Part shown: one piece after another, positions 42,885 through 51,775 of the stretch
How the letters are laid out: every line of letters starts with the position of its first letter
Numbering within the stretch: the stretch's first letter is position 1
NCBI GenBank assembly: GCA_033762315.1
Contig: JANRLS010000080.1
Location: forward strand, 13,819 to 77,818
Direction of reading: 5' to 3'
DNA from: CAYLLN01 sp033762315
GTDB lineage: Bacteria > Planctomycetota > Planctomycetia > Pirellulales > Pirellulaceae
DNA length: 64,000 nt
Made by a program: the position numbers and the translations under genes
The notes under the pieces: generated by a model
Told to the model about the DNA's origin: nothing
The model's database searches: none
The model's input: only the letters and a program-made list of their open reading frames with translations

Positions 42885-44735
42885 ATGTCCTTCTCTCTCC
42901 GGCGACAACTCGATGAACTGGCCACGGCGGGGCATCTGGTCCGGCTGGAGGAGGAGATCGACGCGCGGCTGGAAGCGGCGGAAATTCAGCGGCGGGTGTA
43001 TGCCCGTGGCGGGCCGGCGGTGCTGTTTGCCAACGTCAAAGGCTGCCAGTTTCCGATGGTCTCAAACCTGTTCGGCACCATCGAGCGGGCGCGATTTCTG
43101 TTTCGACACACTTATGAGGCGGTCCGGCGGGCGATTGAGCTGAAAATCGAGCCGGCGGCGGCGCTGCGCAATCCGCTCCGCTATTGGTCGGCCCCGCTGA
43201 CCGCCTGGCGAATGCAGCCGCGGCGGGTTTCGCGCGGGGCGGTGCTGGCGCATGAAACGCGGATCAGCCAGCTGCCGCAATTGCACAGTTGGCCGCTTGA
43301 TGGCGGGGCGTTCGTCACGCTGCCGCAGTGCTTTACCGAAGATGTGAACGATCCGGGCCTTACGCACTCGAACCTGGGGATGTATCGCGTGCAGCTTTCC
43401 GGCGGGAGCTATGTGCCGGACGAGGAAATCGGCCTGCACTATCAAATTCATCGGGGGATTGGCGTGCATCACACGGCGGCGATGCGAGCCGGCCAGCCAT
43501 TGCGCGTGAATATCTTCGTCGGCGGGCATCCAGCGATGAGCCTCGCCGCCGTTATGCCGCTTCCCGAGGGGATGAGCGAGCTGACCTTTGCCGGGGCGCT
43601 CGCCGGCCACCGCATTCCCATGATTTGCCGCCGAAGGGAATTGCCGATCTACGGCGATGCCGATTTTTGCATTGTCGGCCGGGTCGAGCCGAATGGGCCG
43701 AAGAAGCTGGAAGGGCCGTTTGGCGACCACTTGGGTTACTATAGTTTGGCCCATGAGTTTCCGGTGCTGAAGGTTGAGCGTGTCTATCATCGCGAAGGGG
43801 CGGTTTGGCCGTTCACGGTCGTTGGCCGGCCGCCGCAGGAAGACACCACGTTTGGCCAGCTCATCCACGAGCTGACTGGCCCAGTGATTCCGACGGTCAT
43901 TCCGGGAATTCGGGCCGTTCACGCGGTCGATGCGGCGGGGGTCCATCCGTTGCTCTTGGCGATTGGCAGCGAGCGATACATGCCGTTCCATACCAATCCG
44001 CGGCCGCAAGAATTGCTCACGCAGGCGAATGCCATTTTGGGGCAGGGGCAAATGTCGCTGGCCAAGTTCGTGCTGATCGTGAACGGCCACGACGATGAGC
44101 GGCTTGAGATTCACGATATTCCGGCGTTCTTTCGACATTTGCTATCGCGCGTCGATTGGCGGCGCGATTTGCACTTCCAGACCAACACGACAATCGACAC
44201 GCTCGACTACAGCGGCGACGCCCTCAATATGGGCTCGAAAGTCGTCATTGCCGCTGCCGGCCCGCCAGTTCGCGAACTGGGGACCGAACTTCCCAGTGAT
44301 TTGCGGCTGCCGGAAGGCTTTGGAAACCCGCGGATCGCATTGCCTGGCGTCCTAGTCGTTGAAAGTTCGAGAGGGGGAGAGGGGGAGAGTGGGAGCGGGG
44401 GAGTATTGAATTCGTCCTTCTCCCTCTCTCCCCCTCTCCCACTCTCCCACTCCTTTTCCGCCTTCCCCCTCCTCGTCCTCGCCGACGACAGCGACTTCAC
44501 CGCCCGCACGCTCAACAACTTCCTCTGGGTGACGTTCACGCGGGCCAATCCGGCGGCCGATATCCATGGCATCGGCGAGTTTACCGACCGGAAGCACTGG
44601 GGCTGCACCGGGCCGCTGGTGATCGATGCCCGAATCAAGCCGCATCATGCGCCGCCGCTGGTCGAAAATGCCGAGGTAACGAAGCGGATCGATGCTCTGG
44701 CCGCTCGCGGCGGGCCGCTGGCGAAGTGGCTTTGA
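42885..44735 (+). CDS. UbiD-family decarboxylase
   Basis: A 616-residue member of the UbiD family, prenylated-FMN decarboxylases that act on aromatic or alpha,beta-unsaturated acids. Conserved parts include the N-terminal LRRQLDELATAGHLVRL, NLGMYRVQL, HHTAAMRAGQPL, the EGPFGDHLGYYS block that contains catalytic glutamates, and NFLWVTFTRANPAAD near the C-terminus. The ATG at 42885 is the first family-like start. Residues ~494-527, between VLVVE and FPLLVLADD, are low-complexity (GGEGESGSGG, then SFSLSPPLPLS) and are coded by an inserted purine/pyrimidine palindrome. Substrate (4-hydroxybenzoate or another acid) is undetermined. Confidence 0.9.
   Translation: MSFSLRRQLDELATAGHLVRLEEEIDARLEAAEIQRRVYARGGPAVLFANVKGCQFPMVSNLFGTIERARFLFRHTYEAVRRAIELKIEPAAALRNPLRYWSAPLTAWRMQPRRVSRGAVLAHETRISQLPQLHSWPLDGGAFVTLPQCFTEDVNDPGLTHSNLGMYRVQLSGGSYVPDEEIGLHYQIHRGIGVHHTAAMRAGQPLRVNIFVGGHPAMSLAAVMPLPEGMSELTFAGALAGHRIPMICRRRELPIYGDADFCIVGRVEPNGPKKLEGPFGDHLGYYSLAHEFPVLKVERVYHREGAVWPFTVVGRPPQEDTTFGQLIHELTGPVIPTVIPGIRAVHAVDAAGVHPLLLAIGSERYMPFHTNPRPQELLTQANAILGQGQMSLAKFVLIVNGHDDERLEIHDIPAFFRHLLSRVDWRRDLHFQTNTTIDTLDYSGDALNMGSKVVIAAAGPPVRELGTELPSDLRLPEGFGNPRIALPGVLVVESSRGGEGESGSGGVLNSSFSLSPPLPLSHSFSAFPLLVLADDSDFTARTLNNFLWVTFTRANPAADIHGIGEFTDRKHWGCTGPLVIDARIKPHHAPPLVENAEVTKRIDALAARGGPLAKWL
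44365..44457. repeat. In-frame G-rich/C-rich palindrome inside the ubiD-like gene
   Basis: The left arm (44371-44403) is runs of G with GA spacers, the right arm (44420-44454) runs of C with CT spacers; they are largely reverse complements, giving a long hairpin. The left arm also fits a four-tract quadruplex pattern G5-AGA-G5-AGAGT-G3-AGC-G5 at 44373-44401. The element is a multiple of three in effect and leaves the frame open. Confidence 0.75.
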
Positions 44736-44743
44736 CGGGTATC

Positions 44744-47302
44744 ATGGCGAGCGTGCTCGATCCGCTGCCGATAGACGAGGTGTTGCCGGACGTGGTCGCG
44801 CGGCTCCGCGCGGCTGGATCGCTAGTTCTGCGCGCTCCCCCCGGTGCCGGCAAGACGACCCGCGTGCCGCCGGCGCTGCTGGCTGCCGGTTTCGCCCAGG
44901 AGGGGAAGATTCTCGTCTTGCAGCCGCGGCGGGTCGCGGCGCGGGCCACGGCGGCCCGCATTGCCGCCGAGCAGGGATGGCGACTGGGAGACGAAGTTGG
45001 CTATCAGGTGCGGTTCGAGTCGCGAACGAGCGGCAAAACGAGGTTGGAAATCGTCACCGAGGGGATTTTGCTCCGGCGGCTGCTCGGCGATCCATTTCTG
45101 CCTGGAATCGCGGCGGTACTGTTCGACGAATTCCACGAGCGGTCCCTCGCCAGCGACCTGGCCCTGGCGATGGTGCGGCAAGTGCAGCAAACCGTGCGGC
45201 CGGAACTGGCAATCGTCGTGATGTCGGCGACGCTCGCCGCCGAACCGATTGCCGTCTGGCTAGGTGGCTGCCCCGTGGTCGAGAGCTTGGGGCGGACGTT
45301 TCCGGTCGAAATTCGCCACGCGGCGACGCTCGACCGCCAGCCGCTGGTTGATTCGGTCGCCGATGGCGTGGCCGAAATGCTCGACCTGACCGCTGGCGAC
45401 GTGCTCGCGTTCTTGCCCGGCGTCGGCGAGATTCGCCAGGCGGCGCGGCGGCTGGCGCGGCTGGCTGAAGATCGCGGCCTGGCCTTGTGTCAGCTGTATG
45501 GCGATCTGCCGGCCGACCAGCAAGATGCCGCGCTGCAGCCCGGCACCGCGCGGAAGATCATTCTGGCGACGAACGTCGCTGAAACGTCGCTGACGATTCC
45601 GGGCGTGACGGGCGTGGTCGATAGCGGGCAGGCCCGCGTGCTGCGCTACGACGAGCGAACCGGCCTCGATCGACTGGAACTGTCGCCAATTTCCAAGGCC
45701 TCGGCCGACCAACGGGCGGGGCGGGCGGGGCGCACGCAGCCGGGTGTTTGCCTGCGGCTGTGGCCGGCGGCGGCCCACCGGATTCGGCCCGATTTTGAGC
45801 TGCCGGAACTGGCGCGGGTCGATCTGGCGGCGGCCGTGCTGCAAGTGCTGTGCTGGATCGAGCCGGAGGTCGAGAAGTTCCCCTGGTTCGAGATTCCCCC
45901 GGCCGGAGCGATTGCCCGAGCGCGCGAATTGCTCGCCCTGCTCGGCGCAGCCGAAGACCGCGGCATCACGCCGCTCGGCCGCGAAATTGCCGCGTTGCCA
46001 GTGCATCCGCGGCTGGGGCGGCTGCTCTTGGCGGGAGCGGAGGCGGGAATCGGGGAACGAGCGGCGTTGGCCGCGGCGCTCCTTTCGGAGCGCGATCCGT
46101 TCGTCCGCGCGGAGCGCGGGCCGGGAGCACGCCGCGGCGCGCTCGTCGTCAGTCGGAGCGATGTCCTCGACCGAGTGCAGGCCCTCGAAGCGTTCGACCA
46201 AAGCGGCCGCCTGGATAGCTCCGTCGGCACCTTGCATCGCGGCGGTGCCGAGCAGGTGCTGCGGACGCGCGAGCAGCTCGCCCGGCTGATGGGAGGAAGG
46301 GGTCAGAGATCAGGAGTCGGGAGCCAGGATCCAGGGGACAGGGAGGAAGATTTCTTGCGGGCTCTGCTCGCGGCCTATCCCGATCGGCTCGCGCGGCGAC
46401 GCGAGCCGGGGAGCAGGCGGGGGGTGCTGATCGGCGGCCGCGGCGTGCGCCTGGCCGACGAAGTCGCGCTCGCCGAGGAAGAGCTGTACCTGGCCATCGA
46501 CCTCGATGCCGGCGGAGCCGAAGCCTTGGTGCGGCAAGCATCGGCGGTCGAGCGGAGTTGGCTTGACCCTAAGCAAATCCGCACGGAGACGACTGTCGAG
46601 TTTGACGAAGCGACCGGCAAAATCGCGGCCCGGCGGCGGACTTCGTTTGCAAACCTTTTGCTCGATGAAACGCAGGCCGCGCTCCCCAGTGGCGAGCAAG
46701 TGGCCGAGGCCTTGGCGTTCGCGGCGGCGACGCGGCTAGAGGAAGTGTTTCCGGCGGACAATCGCGAGGTCGCCGGTTTTCGGACGCGCGTGCTCTGCCT
46801 CGCCCAGTGGATGCCAGACCTCTCGCTCCCGACCTTGTCGGACGACGACCTGCGCGAGCTATTGCCGCAATTGGCGGTCGGACGGCGGTCGCTCGCCGAA
46901 TTGCGCGCCGCTCCTTGGCTGCACGCGCTCAAGGGGCGATTCACCTGGCAGCAATTGCAATCGATCGACCGCGAAGCGCCCGAGCGACTGGCGGTGCCCA
47001 GCGGAAGCCAGATTACGCTGACGTATGAAGTGGGCCGGCCGCCAGTGCTGGCGGTGCGGATACAAGAGGTATTTGGCCTGCTCGAAACGCCCCGCATCGC
47101 CGGCGGGCGGGTGCCGGTGTTGGTGCATTTGCTCGCGCCGAATATGCGTCCCGCGCAAGTGACCAGCGACCTGGCCAGCTTCTGGGCAAATACCTACCTG
47201 CAGGTCCGCAAGGATTTGCGGGCCCGCTATCCGAAGCATTCCTGGCCAGAGGATCCTTACACCGCCCTGCCGCAAAGTCGGCCGGGGAAGCGGCGGGATT
47301 AA
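44744..47302 (+). CDS. hrpB: ATP-dependent helicase HrpB
   Basis: A DEAH-box-like helicase of 852 residues matching HrpB. Motif I is APPGAGKTTRVP, motif II DEFHERS, motif III VMSATL, motif VI QRAGRAGRT; the family's C-terminal ending RKDLRARYPKHSWPEDP is present and diagnostic. The ATG at 44744 follows the ubiD stop by eight bases. Residues ~519-534 (RGQRSGVGSQDPGDRE) are coded by a low-complexity repeat inserted between LMGG and the conserved FLRALLAAYPDRLARRR. HrpB's cellular role is not well defined. Confidence 0.94.
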   Translation: MASVLDPLPIDEVLPDVVARLRAAGSLVLRAPPGAGKTTRVPPALLAAGFAQEGKILVLQPRRVAARATAARIAAEQGWRLGDEVGYQVRFESRTSGKTRLEIVTEGILLRRLLGDPFLPGIAAVLFDEFHERSLASDLALAMVRQVQQTVRPELAIVVMSATLAAEPIAVWLGGCPVVESLGRTFPVEIRHAATLDRQPLVDSVADGVAEMLDLTAGDVLAFLPGVGEIRQAARRLARLAEDRGLALCQLYGDLPADQQDAALQPGTARKIILATNVAETSLTIPGVTGVVDSGQARVLRYDERTGLDRLELSPISKASADQRAGRAGRTQPGVCLRLWPAAAHRIRPDFELPELARVDLAAAVLQVLCWIEPEVEKFPWFEIPPAGAIARARELLALLGAAEDRGITPLGREIAALPVHPRLGRLLLAGAEAGIGERAALAAALLSERDPFVRAERGPGARRGALVVSRSDVLDRVQALEAFDQSGRLDSSVGTLHRGGAEQVLRTREQLARLMGGRGQRSGVGSQDPGDREEDFLRALLAAYPDRLARRREPGSRRGVLIGGRGVRLADEVALAEEELYLAIDLDAGGAEALVRQASAVERSWLDPKQIRTETTVEFDEATGKIAARRRTSFANLLLDETQAALPSGEQVAEALAFAAATRLEEVFPADNREVAGFRTRVLCLAQWMPDLSLPTLSDDDLRELLPQLAVGRRSLAELRAAPWLHALKGRFTWQQLQSIDREAPERLAVPSGSQITLTYEVGRPPVLAVRIQEVFGLLETPRIAGGRVPVLVHLLAPNMRPAQVTSDLASFWANTYLQVRKDLRARYPKHSWPEDPYTALPQSRPGKRRD
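46298..46346. repeat. In-frame GGGGTCAGGAGT-type insert in hrpB
   Basis: About 49 purine-rich bases with words GGGGTCAG, ATCAGGAGTC, and GGGGACAGGGA; the same words occur upstream of tyrS (31091-31118) and, reversed, before glnA (56733-56770). The insert leaves the helicase frame intact. Confidence 0.6.
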
Positions 47303-47311
47303 CCGGGGTCA

Positions 47312-47385
47312 ACACAAGCCCGCGGCGCCAGCGAGGGGATGGATCCGCCGGCGGAGTATCCCTGGCTCGCGCAGCGGGCTTGTGT
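47312..47385. repeat. Palindrome between hrpB and fur, VSEG-like arms
   Basis: Outer arms ACACAAGCCCGC (47312-47323) and GCGGGCTTGTGT (47374-47385) are perfect; the inner arms CCCGCGGCGCCAGCGAGGG and, reversed, CCCGCTGCGCGAGCCAGGG both match the VSEG-repeat consensus. It lies ten bases after the hrpB stop and may end that transcript, though no T-run follows. Confidence 0.75.
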
Positions 47386-47395
47386 GCGCATCCCC

Positions 47396-47424
47396 TTGGC
47401 TTGGCGAGAGGGGCGATCTACAAT
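47396..47424 (+). promoter_or_regulatory. Possible sigma-70 promoter of fur
   Basis: TTGGCT (47396-47401) and TACAAT (47419-47424) are 17 bases apart, directly downstream of the palindrome and about 95 bases before the fur start codon. No convincing Fur box overlaps it. Confidence 0.4.
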
Positions 47425-47518
47425 GTTATTGATACTGACTTTTCGGAGAATCGCGCACTTTTCCCGGTTTTCCCAGCCATCCGGCTCGTATGGCCGTCTC
47501 AATAAGGGAGTTCCCCCG

Positions 47519-48022
47519 ATGTCCGACTCCACCTCGCTGGGCAATGTCCCCGTCTCCCTTTCGCCGCGCGACCGGTTCGTCGAATATCTGCAAAGCCGGG
47601 GGATGCGCGTCACGCAGCAGCGCCTCGCGCTGGTGGAGCAGGTTTTTTCGCATCACGAGCATTTCGACGCCGATCAACTCATCGACCAGCTTCCCGGCAG
47701 CGGGCAAACGGGGCACGTCAGCCGGCCGACCGTGTATCGCACGCTCGGCGAGTTCGTCGATGCGGGGCTCTTGCGCAAGTTCATTCTGAATGGCCGGGCC
47801 GTGTATGAACACGACTATGGCTACCCCCAGCACGACCATTTCCACTGCACGCAGTGCAACAAGCTTTTCGAGTTCGAGAACGAAGAGTTGCTCAAGCTGC
47901 GCGACGAAGTGGCCCGCGAGCATCGCTTTCGGGTCAGCGGCCATCGGCTCATCATCAGCGGCGTGTGCGAGGAATGCTCCCGCGCCAGTCGTAAGGCCCG
48001 CAGCCGGATGAACATGATTTAG
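47519..48022 (+). CDS. fur: Fur-family metal-dependent regulator
   Basis: A 167-residue Fur-family repressor. The winged helix begins FVEYLQSRGMRVTQQRLALVEQV and includes HVSRPTVYRTLGEF, the recognition helix. The dimerisation domain has the metal-site pattern YPQHDHFHCTQCNKLFEF and a second CxxC pair (GVCEEC). The ATG at 47519 is decided by AAGGGAG eight bases upstream. Fur versus PerR or Zur cannot be decided by eye; the HDHFHC pattern and the Fur-like box before feoA favour Fur. It ends in a four-base overlap with the convergent oxidase gene. Confidence 0.88.
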   Translation: MSDSTSLGNVPVSLSPRDRFVEYLQSRGMRVTQQRLALVEQVFSHHEHFDADQLIDQLPGSGQTGHVSRPTVYRTLGEFVDAGLLRKFILNGRAVYEHDYGYPQHDHFHCTQCNKLFEFENEELLKLRDEVAREHRFRVSGHRLIISGVCEECSRASRKARSRMNMI

Positions 48023-49467
48023 CGGCCGCTCACCGCTTGATCCTTGATCGCCGCCGGCAACCGCAGCGCTTCGGTCACATAGGCATTCCGGAAGACGCCG
48101 CGGGGGTCGAAGCGGGTGCAAATCTCGCGAAATTCAGGCAGGGCGGGATACATCCGCTCGACTTCATCGCCGCCGAGCGGAAACCACTTCCCCCAGTGCG
48201 GCCGGGCGCGGAACAGCTTGGCCGTGCTGATCGCCAAAAAGCGGGCCAACTCAAAAAACGGCTCGCGCGGCTGGACATAGGTAATGAAGCTGATCGCGTA
48301 CCACCACGGATCGTCGCCGCTGCTCATGGAGATTAGCGTGTCGTCGGCCAGCACCCTGCGAAAGCAGACGGCATAGTGGTGGGTATAAGTGCCGTGCAAG
48401 CTCCGGAGCGAATCGAGCCGCCCCAGGCTCCGCAGTTGTTCCTCCGTCTCCGTCGAGGGTTCGGCGCGATAGCCAGCGGTGATTTGCAGCACTTCCTCGA
48501 CAAACCTGGCTGCCGCCACGACCTGGCTGGCCGGCACGAACAGTTCCATTTCGAGGTGGCGAAACAGCTCGTGCTCCATCACGAGCATCTTGTCGCTCCG
48601 ATCGATGACGACCCAGCGGGGAAAGATAAACGCCGGCAGCACGCGGCAAAACAGCAGCCGAACCAGCCTCGGGCTGCGCAGCACCGATGCGAACAGCTTA
48701 ATGAACAGATGCAAACCCAAATCGATATTCAGAAACCAGTACCAGCGATAAAGCGAAGCCGAGAAGCTGGCCCGGTTTTGCTCGGCCACGACGCGCCGCT
48801 GAGCGAAGTATTTCCAGAGGTGCGGAATCAGAAAGAACTGTTGCAGCGGGGCGGCGGCCTCGCCGGCCAGGGCTTCTTCGATGGTGTCGCACGGCGCGGC
48901 CTGCTCGCGGACGTAATATTGCGGGATGCAGCGAAACGTGACTTGCGCGATCACTCCCAGGCACCCCAGGCCGCAGCGAGCCGCCCGTAGCTCCGCCCCG
49001 TCCGTCACTTCGCGAATCATCGCCCGGCCATCCGGGCCGTAGCAGGCGATGCGAAGCGCCGCGATGTAGTGCGACAAACTGTGCTTGCCGCTGCCGTGCG
49101 TCCCCGTTGAAATGGCCCCGGCAATGGTTTGTTCGGTAATCAGGCCGACGGAAGGGGTGGTCAGCCCCACCCGGTTCAGCTCGGCGAGCAGGTGCTTGAC
49201 CTGGCAGCCGCCGCCAACGGTGGCGAACGTCGCCACCTCTCGCTCGTGCAAACTGACCGCGCGAAAGTGACGCATGTCGATCAGAGCGTCGGCACTGACG
49301 ATCGCGTCGCTCCAGGCATGACGCGAAGCGACCACGCGAATCTGGCCGTCGCGATGTGAATTCAAGACTTCGAGCAGTTCACTTTCGGTCTGGGGCGCGT
49401 AGAACTTTTGCGGCGTGAAACGGACGTTTTGCCCGAAGTTGACGATGGTCGGCGGGGCAACACTCAT
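48019..49467 (-). CDS. FAD-linked sugar-lactone oxidase (ALO/GULO family)
   Basis: An FAD-dependent oxidase of about 482 residues in the D-arabinono-1,4-lactone / L-gulonolactone oxidase family. The FAD domain shows VVASRHAWSD, TVGGGCQVKHLLAELNRVGL and IAGAISTGTHGSGKHSL; the C-terminal ALO domain has the diagnostic HWxK motif in RPHWGKWFPLG. The ATG at 49467 is preferred over TTG 49503. These enzymes oxidise aldonolactones or alditols with oxygen; some are dehydrogenases. The stop codon overlaps that of fur, and the start faces recO. Confidence 0.88.
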   Translation of the reverse strand: MSVAPPTIVNFGQNVRFTPQKFYAPQTESELLEVLNSHRDGQIRVVASRHAWSDAIVSADALIDMRHFRAVSLHEREVATFATVGGGCQVKHLLAELNRVGLTTPSVGLITEQTIAGAISTGTHGSGKHSLSHYIAALRIACYGPDGRAMIREVTDGAELRAARCGLGCLGVIAQVTFRCIPQYYVREQAAPCDTIEEALAGEAAAPLQQFFLIPHLWKYFAQRRVVAEQNRASFSASLYRWYWFLNIDLGLHLFIKLFASVLRSPRLVRLLFCRVLPAFIFPRWVVIDRSDKMLVMEHELFRHLEMELFVPASQVVAAARFVEEVLQITAGYRAEPSTETEEQLRSLGRLDSLRSLHGTYTHHYAVCFRRVLADDTLISMSSGDDPWWYAISFITYVQPREPFFELARFLAISTAKLFRARPHWGKWFPLGGDEVERMYPALPEFREICTRFDPRGVFRNAYVTEALRLPAAIKDQAVSGR

Positions 49468-49629
49468 CAAGGCATTGTGGTCTTCGCGGTCAAGTCGCGT
49501 CAAACCGGCATCCGGCTTGCTAGCTCATCAGCGACTGGGCAAACTCGCGCGCAAGTGGCACTCCCAATCGTCGGCCCAATTTGCCAACTCACCTCCAGCC
49601 GCGCTGGCGATTCGCCTACCATAAAGGCC

Positions 49630-50382
49630 ATGCCCAGCGAAAAGACCAAGGCGATTGTCCTGCGGGTGGTCGAGTTCAGCGAGACGAGCTGCGTGGTCAC
49701 GCTGTTTACCGAGCATTTCGGCAAAGTGGGGGCTTTGGCCAAGGGTGCCCGCCGCCCCAAGGGACCGTTCGAGGGCGCTATTGACCTGCTCGCGGTGATT
49801 CGCATAGTGTTCCTCCGCAAATCGTCCGAAGCCTTGGACCTGCTCACCGAGGCGAAGCTGGAACGCCGGTTTCGCTCGGCCGAGCGCGATTTGTCTCGTC
49901 TGTATGCCGGCTATTACCTGGCCGAGTTGCTGACCGAACTGACCGACGCGGGCGATCCGCATCCGGAACTGTTCGCGGCAGCCGACGAGACTTTGTCGCT
50001 GCTCGACACGGGAGGACCGGTGCCGGAGACGATCTTGCGGTTCGAGCTGACGGCGCTGCGACTGGTGGGGCATTTTCCCTCGCTGGACGAATGCGTCGGC
50101 TGCGGCGAGCCGGTGGCGGCGACCGGCCGCGTGCCGTTCGGGTTTGTGGCTGGCGGGGTGCTTTGCCCCCAGTGCCGGCCCGGCCAGCGGCAAGTGGCGA
50201 GCGTTCGCGGCGCGGTGATCGAAACTTTGCAGCGGTTTGCCGAAGCGGGAGACGACTGGCGACAGCTAACCATCGACACGGCGGTGCGGGGCGAGTTGCG
50301 TGGCATGTGGAACAACTACCTCGCCCACCAGTTGGGTCATAAACCGAAGATGCACGCGCTTCTCGGCGCGCTGGCCCACTAG
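49630..50382 (+). CDS. recO: DNA repair protein RecO
   Basis: RecO, which loads RecA onto SSB-coated DNA in the RecFOR pathway; 250 residues. The N-terminal OB fold is KAIVLRVVEFSETSCVVTLFTEHFGKVGALAKGARR in outline, with the GLLQPFS-like region absent as in many divergent members. The helical domain follows, with the zinc-type CVGCGEP...CPQC pair. The ATG at 49630 directly precedes the OB fold, with AAAGG before it. The BamD-like lipoprotein gene starts 43 bases downstream. Confidence 0.92.
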   Translation: MPSEKTKAIVLRVVEFSETSCVVTLFTEHFGKVGALAKGARRPKGPFEGAIDLLAVIRIVFLRKSSEALDLLTEAKLERRFRSAERDLSRLYAGYYLAELLTELTDAGDPHPELFAAADETLSLLDTGGPVPETILRFELTALRLVGHFPSLDECVGCGEPVAATGRVPFGFVAGGVLCPQCRPGQRQVASVRGAVIETLQRFAEAGDDWRQLTIDTAVRGELRGMWNNYLAHQLGHKPKMHALLGALAH

Positions 50383-50425
50383 GGATCCAGCACCGGCAGC
50401 AAACTGGGCCACACCGAGGACACGG

Positions 50426-51775
50426 ATGTCCGCACGACAAGCCGCACGAACGGTGCTTCTGGCGATTTTCGCCGCGGCCGGCGGCTGCGCCAGCTTCGGC
50501 GGCGGACCGAGCCCTTCTGCCAGCAGTTCCGCCTATTCGGCGGCGGGCGCGAAAGACGCTTCTCCCGATCAACGTGGCGTGCGTCCGGCATCGTTCGAAG
50601 AAGCGGACGAGGAGCAGGAGGGGCTGGGGCTCTCCGACTTTTCGCTCACGAACCTCAACAAGACGACGAAAAAGCTCACCGGCTACGGCCCGAACAAGGA
50701 CGTCGCGAAGCAAGCCTATCTGGAGGCGGACGCGATTTATCGCCGCGCCGCCGCCGCCGAAGGTGCCGAGCGCATTCGCCTCTTTACCGAGGCGGCCCCG
50801 AAATTTGAACAGGCTGCCGCCCGCTTTCCCGATTCGGCCCTGGCGATGGACGCGATGTTCATGGTGGGGGAGTGCCACTTCTTCGCCGACAACTACCCGA
50901 AGGCGAACGACGCCTATGAAAAGCTGATCAAGGCGTTTCCCAACAATCGCTATCTCGATACGGTCGGCGTGCGGCGGTTCACCATCGCCCGCTACTGGGT
51001 GGAGCGGAACAAGCAAACGCCCGAGCCGTTCTATTACGCGAACTTCACCGACAAAACCCGCCCCTGGCGCGACATGCGCGGTCATGGGCTGCGCATCTTC
51101 GACAAAATTCGGATCGACGATCCGACCGGACGGCTGTCGGACGATGCCACATTGGCCGCGGCCAACGAGAACTTCGCCGCCGGCAAGTTCATGAAAGCGG
51201 ACGAATATTACAGCGACCTGCGAAAGGCGTATCCCACCAGCGAGCATCAGTTTTTGGCCCATTTTTTGGGACTCAAGGCGAAGCTCAATAGCTACATGGG
51301 GCCGGCCTACGGCGGCAGCGCGCTCGACGAAGGGGAAAAGCTGCTGAAGCAAATGCGGCGGCAATTTCCGGTCGAATCCGAGAAAGAGCGCGAGTATCTC
51401 GACCGGGCCGCCGCCGAAATTCGGTATCTCAAGGCCCAGCGACTCGAGTTTCTCGCCAAGTATTACGACAACCGGTCGGAGTACCGCGCGGCTCAGGGCT
51501 ACTACGAAAGAATCGTCAGCGATTTTGGCGACACGCCGATCGCCGAGCGCTCGCAGGAGCGGATCACGCAAATCGCCGGCCTCCCCCCCAAGCCCGCGCA
51601 GCAAGCGCAGTGGCTCGTCGATCTGTTGCCGCAAAGCGACAAAGTGAAGCCGCTTTTGGAAGCGACCCAGCGCGAGCGCGAGATTGAAGCCCAGCAGCAA
51701 CAGCAGAGCGTCGAGAACATCGCCCAACAGCCGCCGGTCGGAACGCCCGCGCAGGCGGTGTCGGTGCCACGATGA
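50426..51775 (+). CDS. BamD-like TPR lipoprotein
   Basis: A 449-residue lipoprotein. The N-terminus is a signal ending in the lipobox-like AAGGC, so Cys would be lipidated. TPR-type helical repeats run from residue ~85 on: a tetratricopeptide stretch with PDSALAMDAMFMVGECHFFADNYPKANDAYEKLIKAFP in outline, and later YYERIVSDFGDTP; this is the BamD/YfiO architecture of the outer-membrane assembly complex. A Gln-rich C-terminal tail follows. The protein is longer than E. coli BamD. The ATG at 50426 has GAGGA six bases upstream. The LptE-like gene overlaps its stop. Confidence 0.75.
   Translation: MSARQAARTVLLAIFAAAGGCASFGGGPSPSASSSAYSAAGAKDASPDQRGVRPASFEEADEEQEGLGLSDFSLTNLNKTTKKLTGYGPNKDVAKQAYLEADAIYRRAAAAEGAERIRLFTEAAPKFEQAAARFPDSALAMDAMFMVGECHFFADNYPKANDAYEKLIKAFPNNRYLDTVGVRRFTIARYWVERNKQTPEPFYYANFTDKTRPWRDMRGHGLRIFDKIRIDDPTGRLSDDATLAAANENFAAGKFMKADEYYSDLRKAYPTSEHQFLAHFLGLKAKLNSYMGPAYGGSALDEGEKLLKQMRRQFPVESEKEREYLDRAAAEIRYLKAQRLEFLAKYYDNRSEYRAAQGYYERIVSDFGDTPIAERSQERITQIAGLPPKPAQQAQWLVDLLPQSDKVKPLLEATQREREIEAQQQQQSVENIAQQPPVGTPAQAVSVPR

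Noticed and set aside
43738..43751. TTACTATAGTTT as a third unit B copy
   Set aside because: Only about 11 bases match and they are part of conserved UbiD codons (GYYSLAH).
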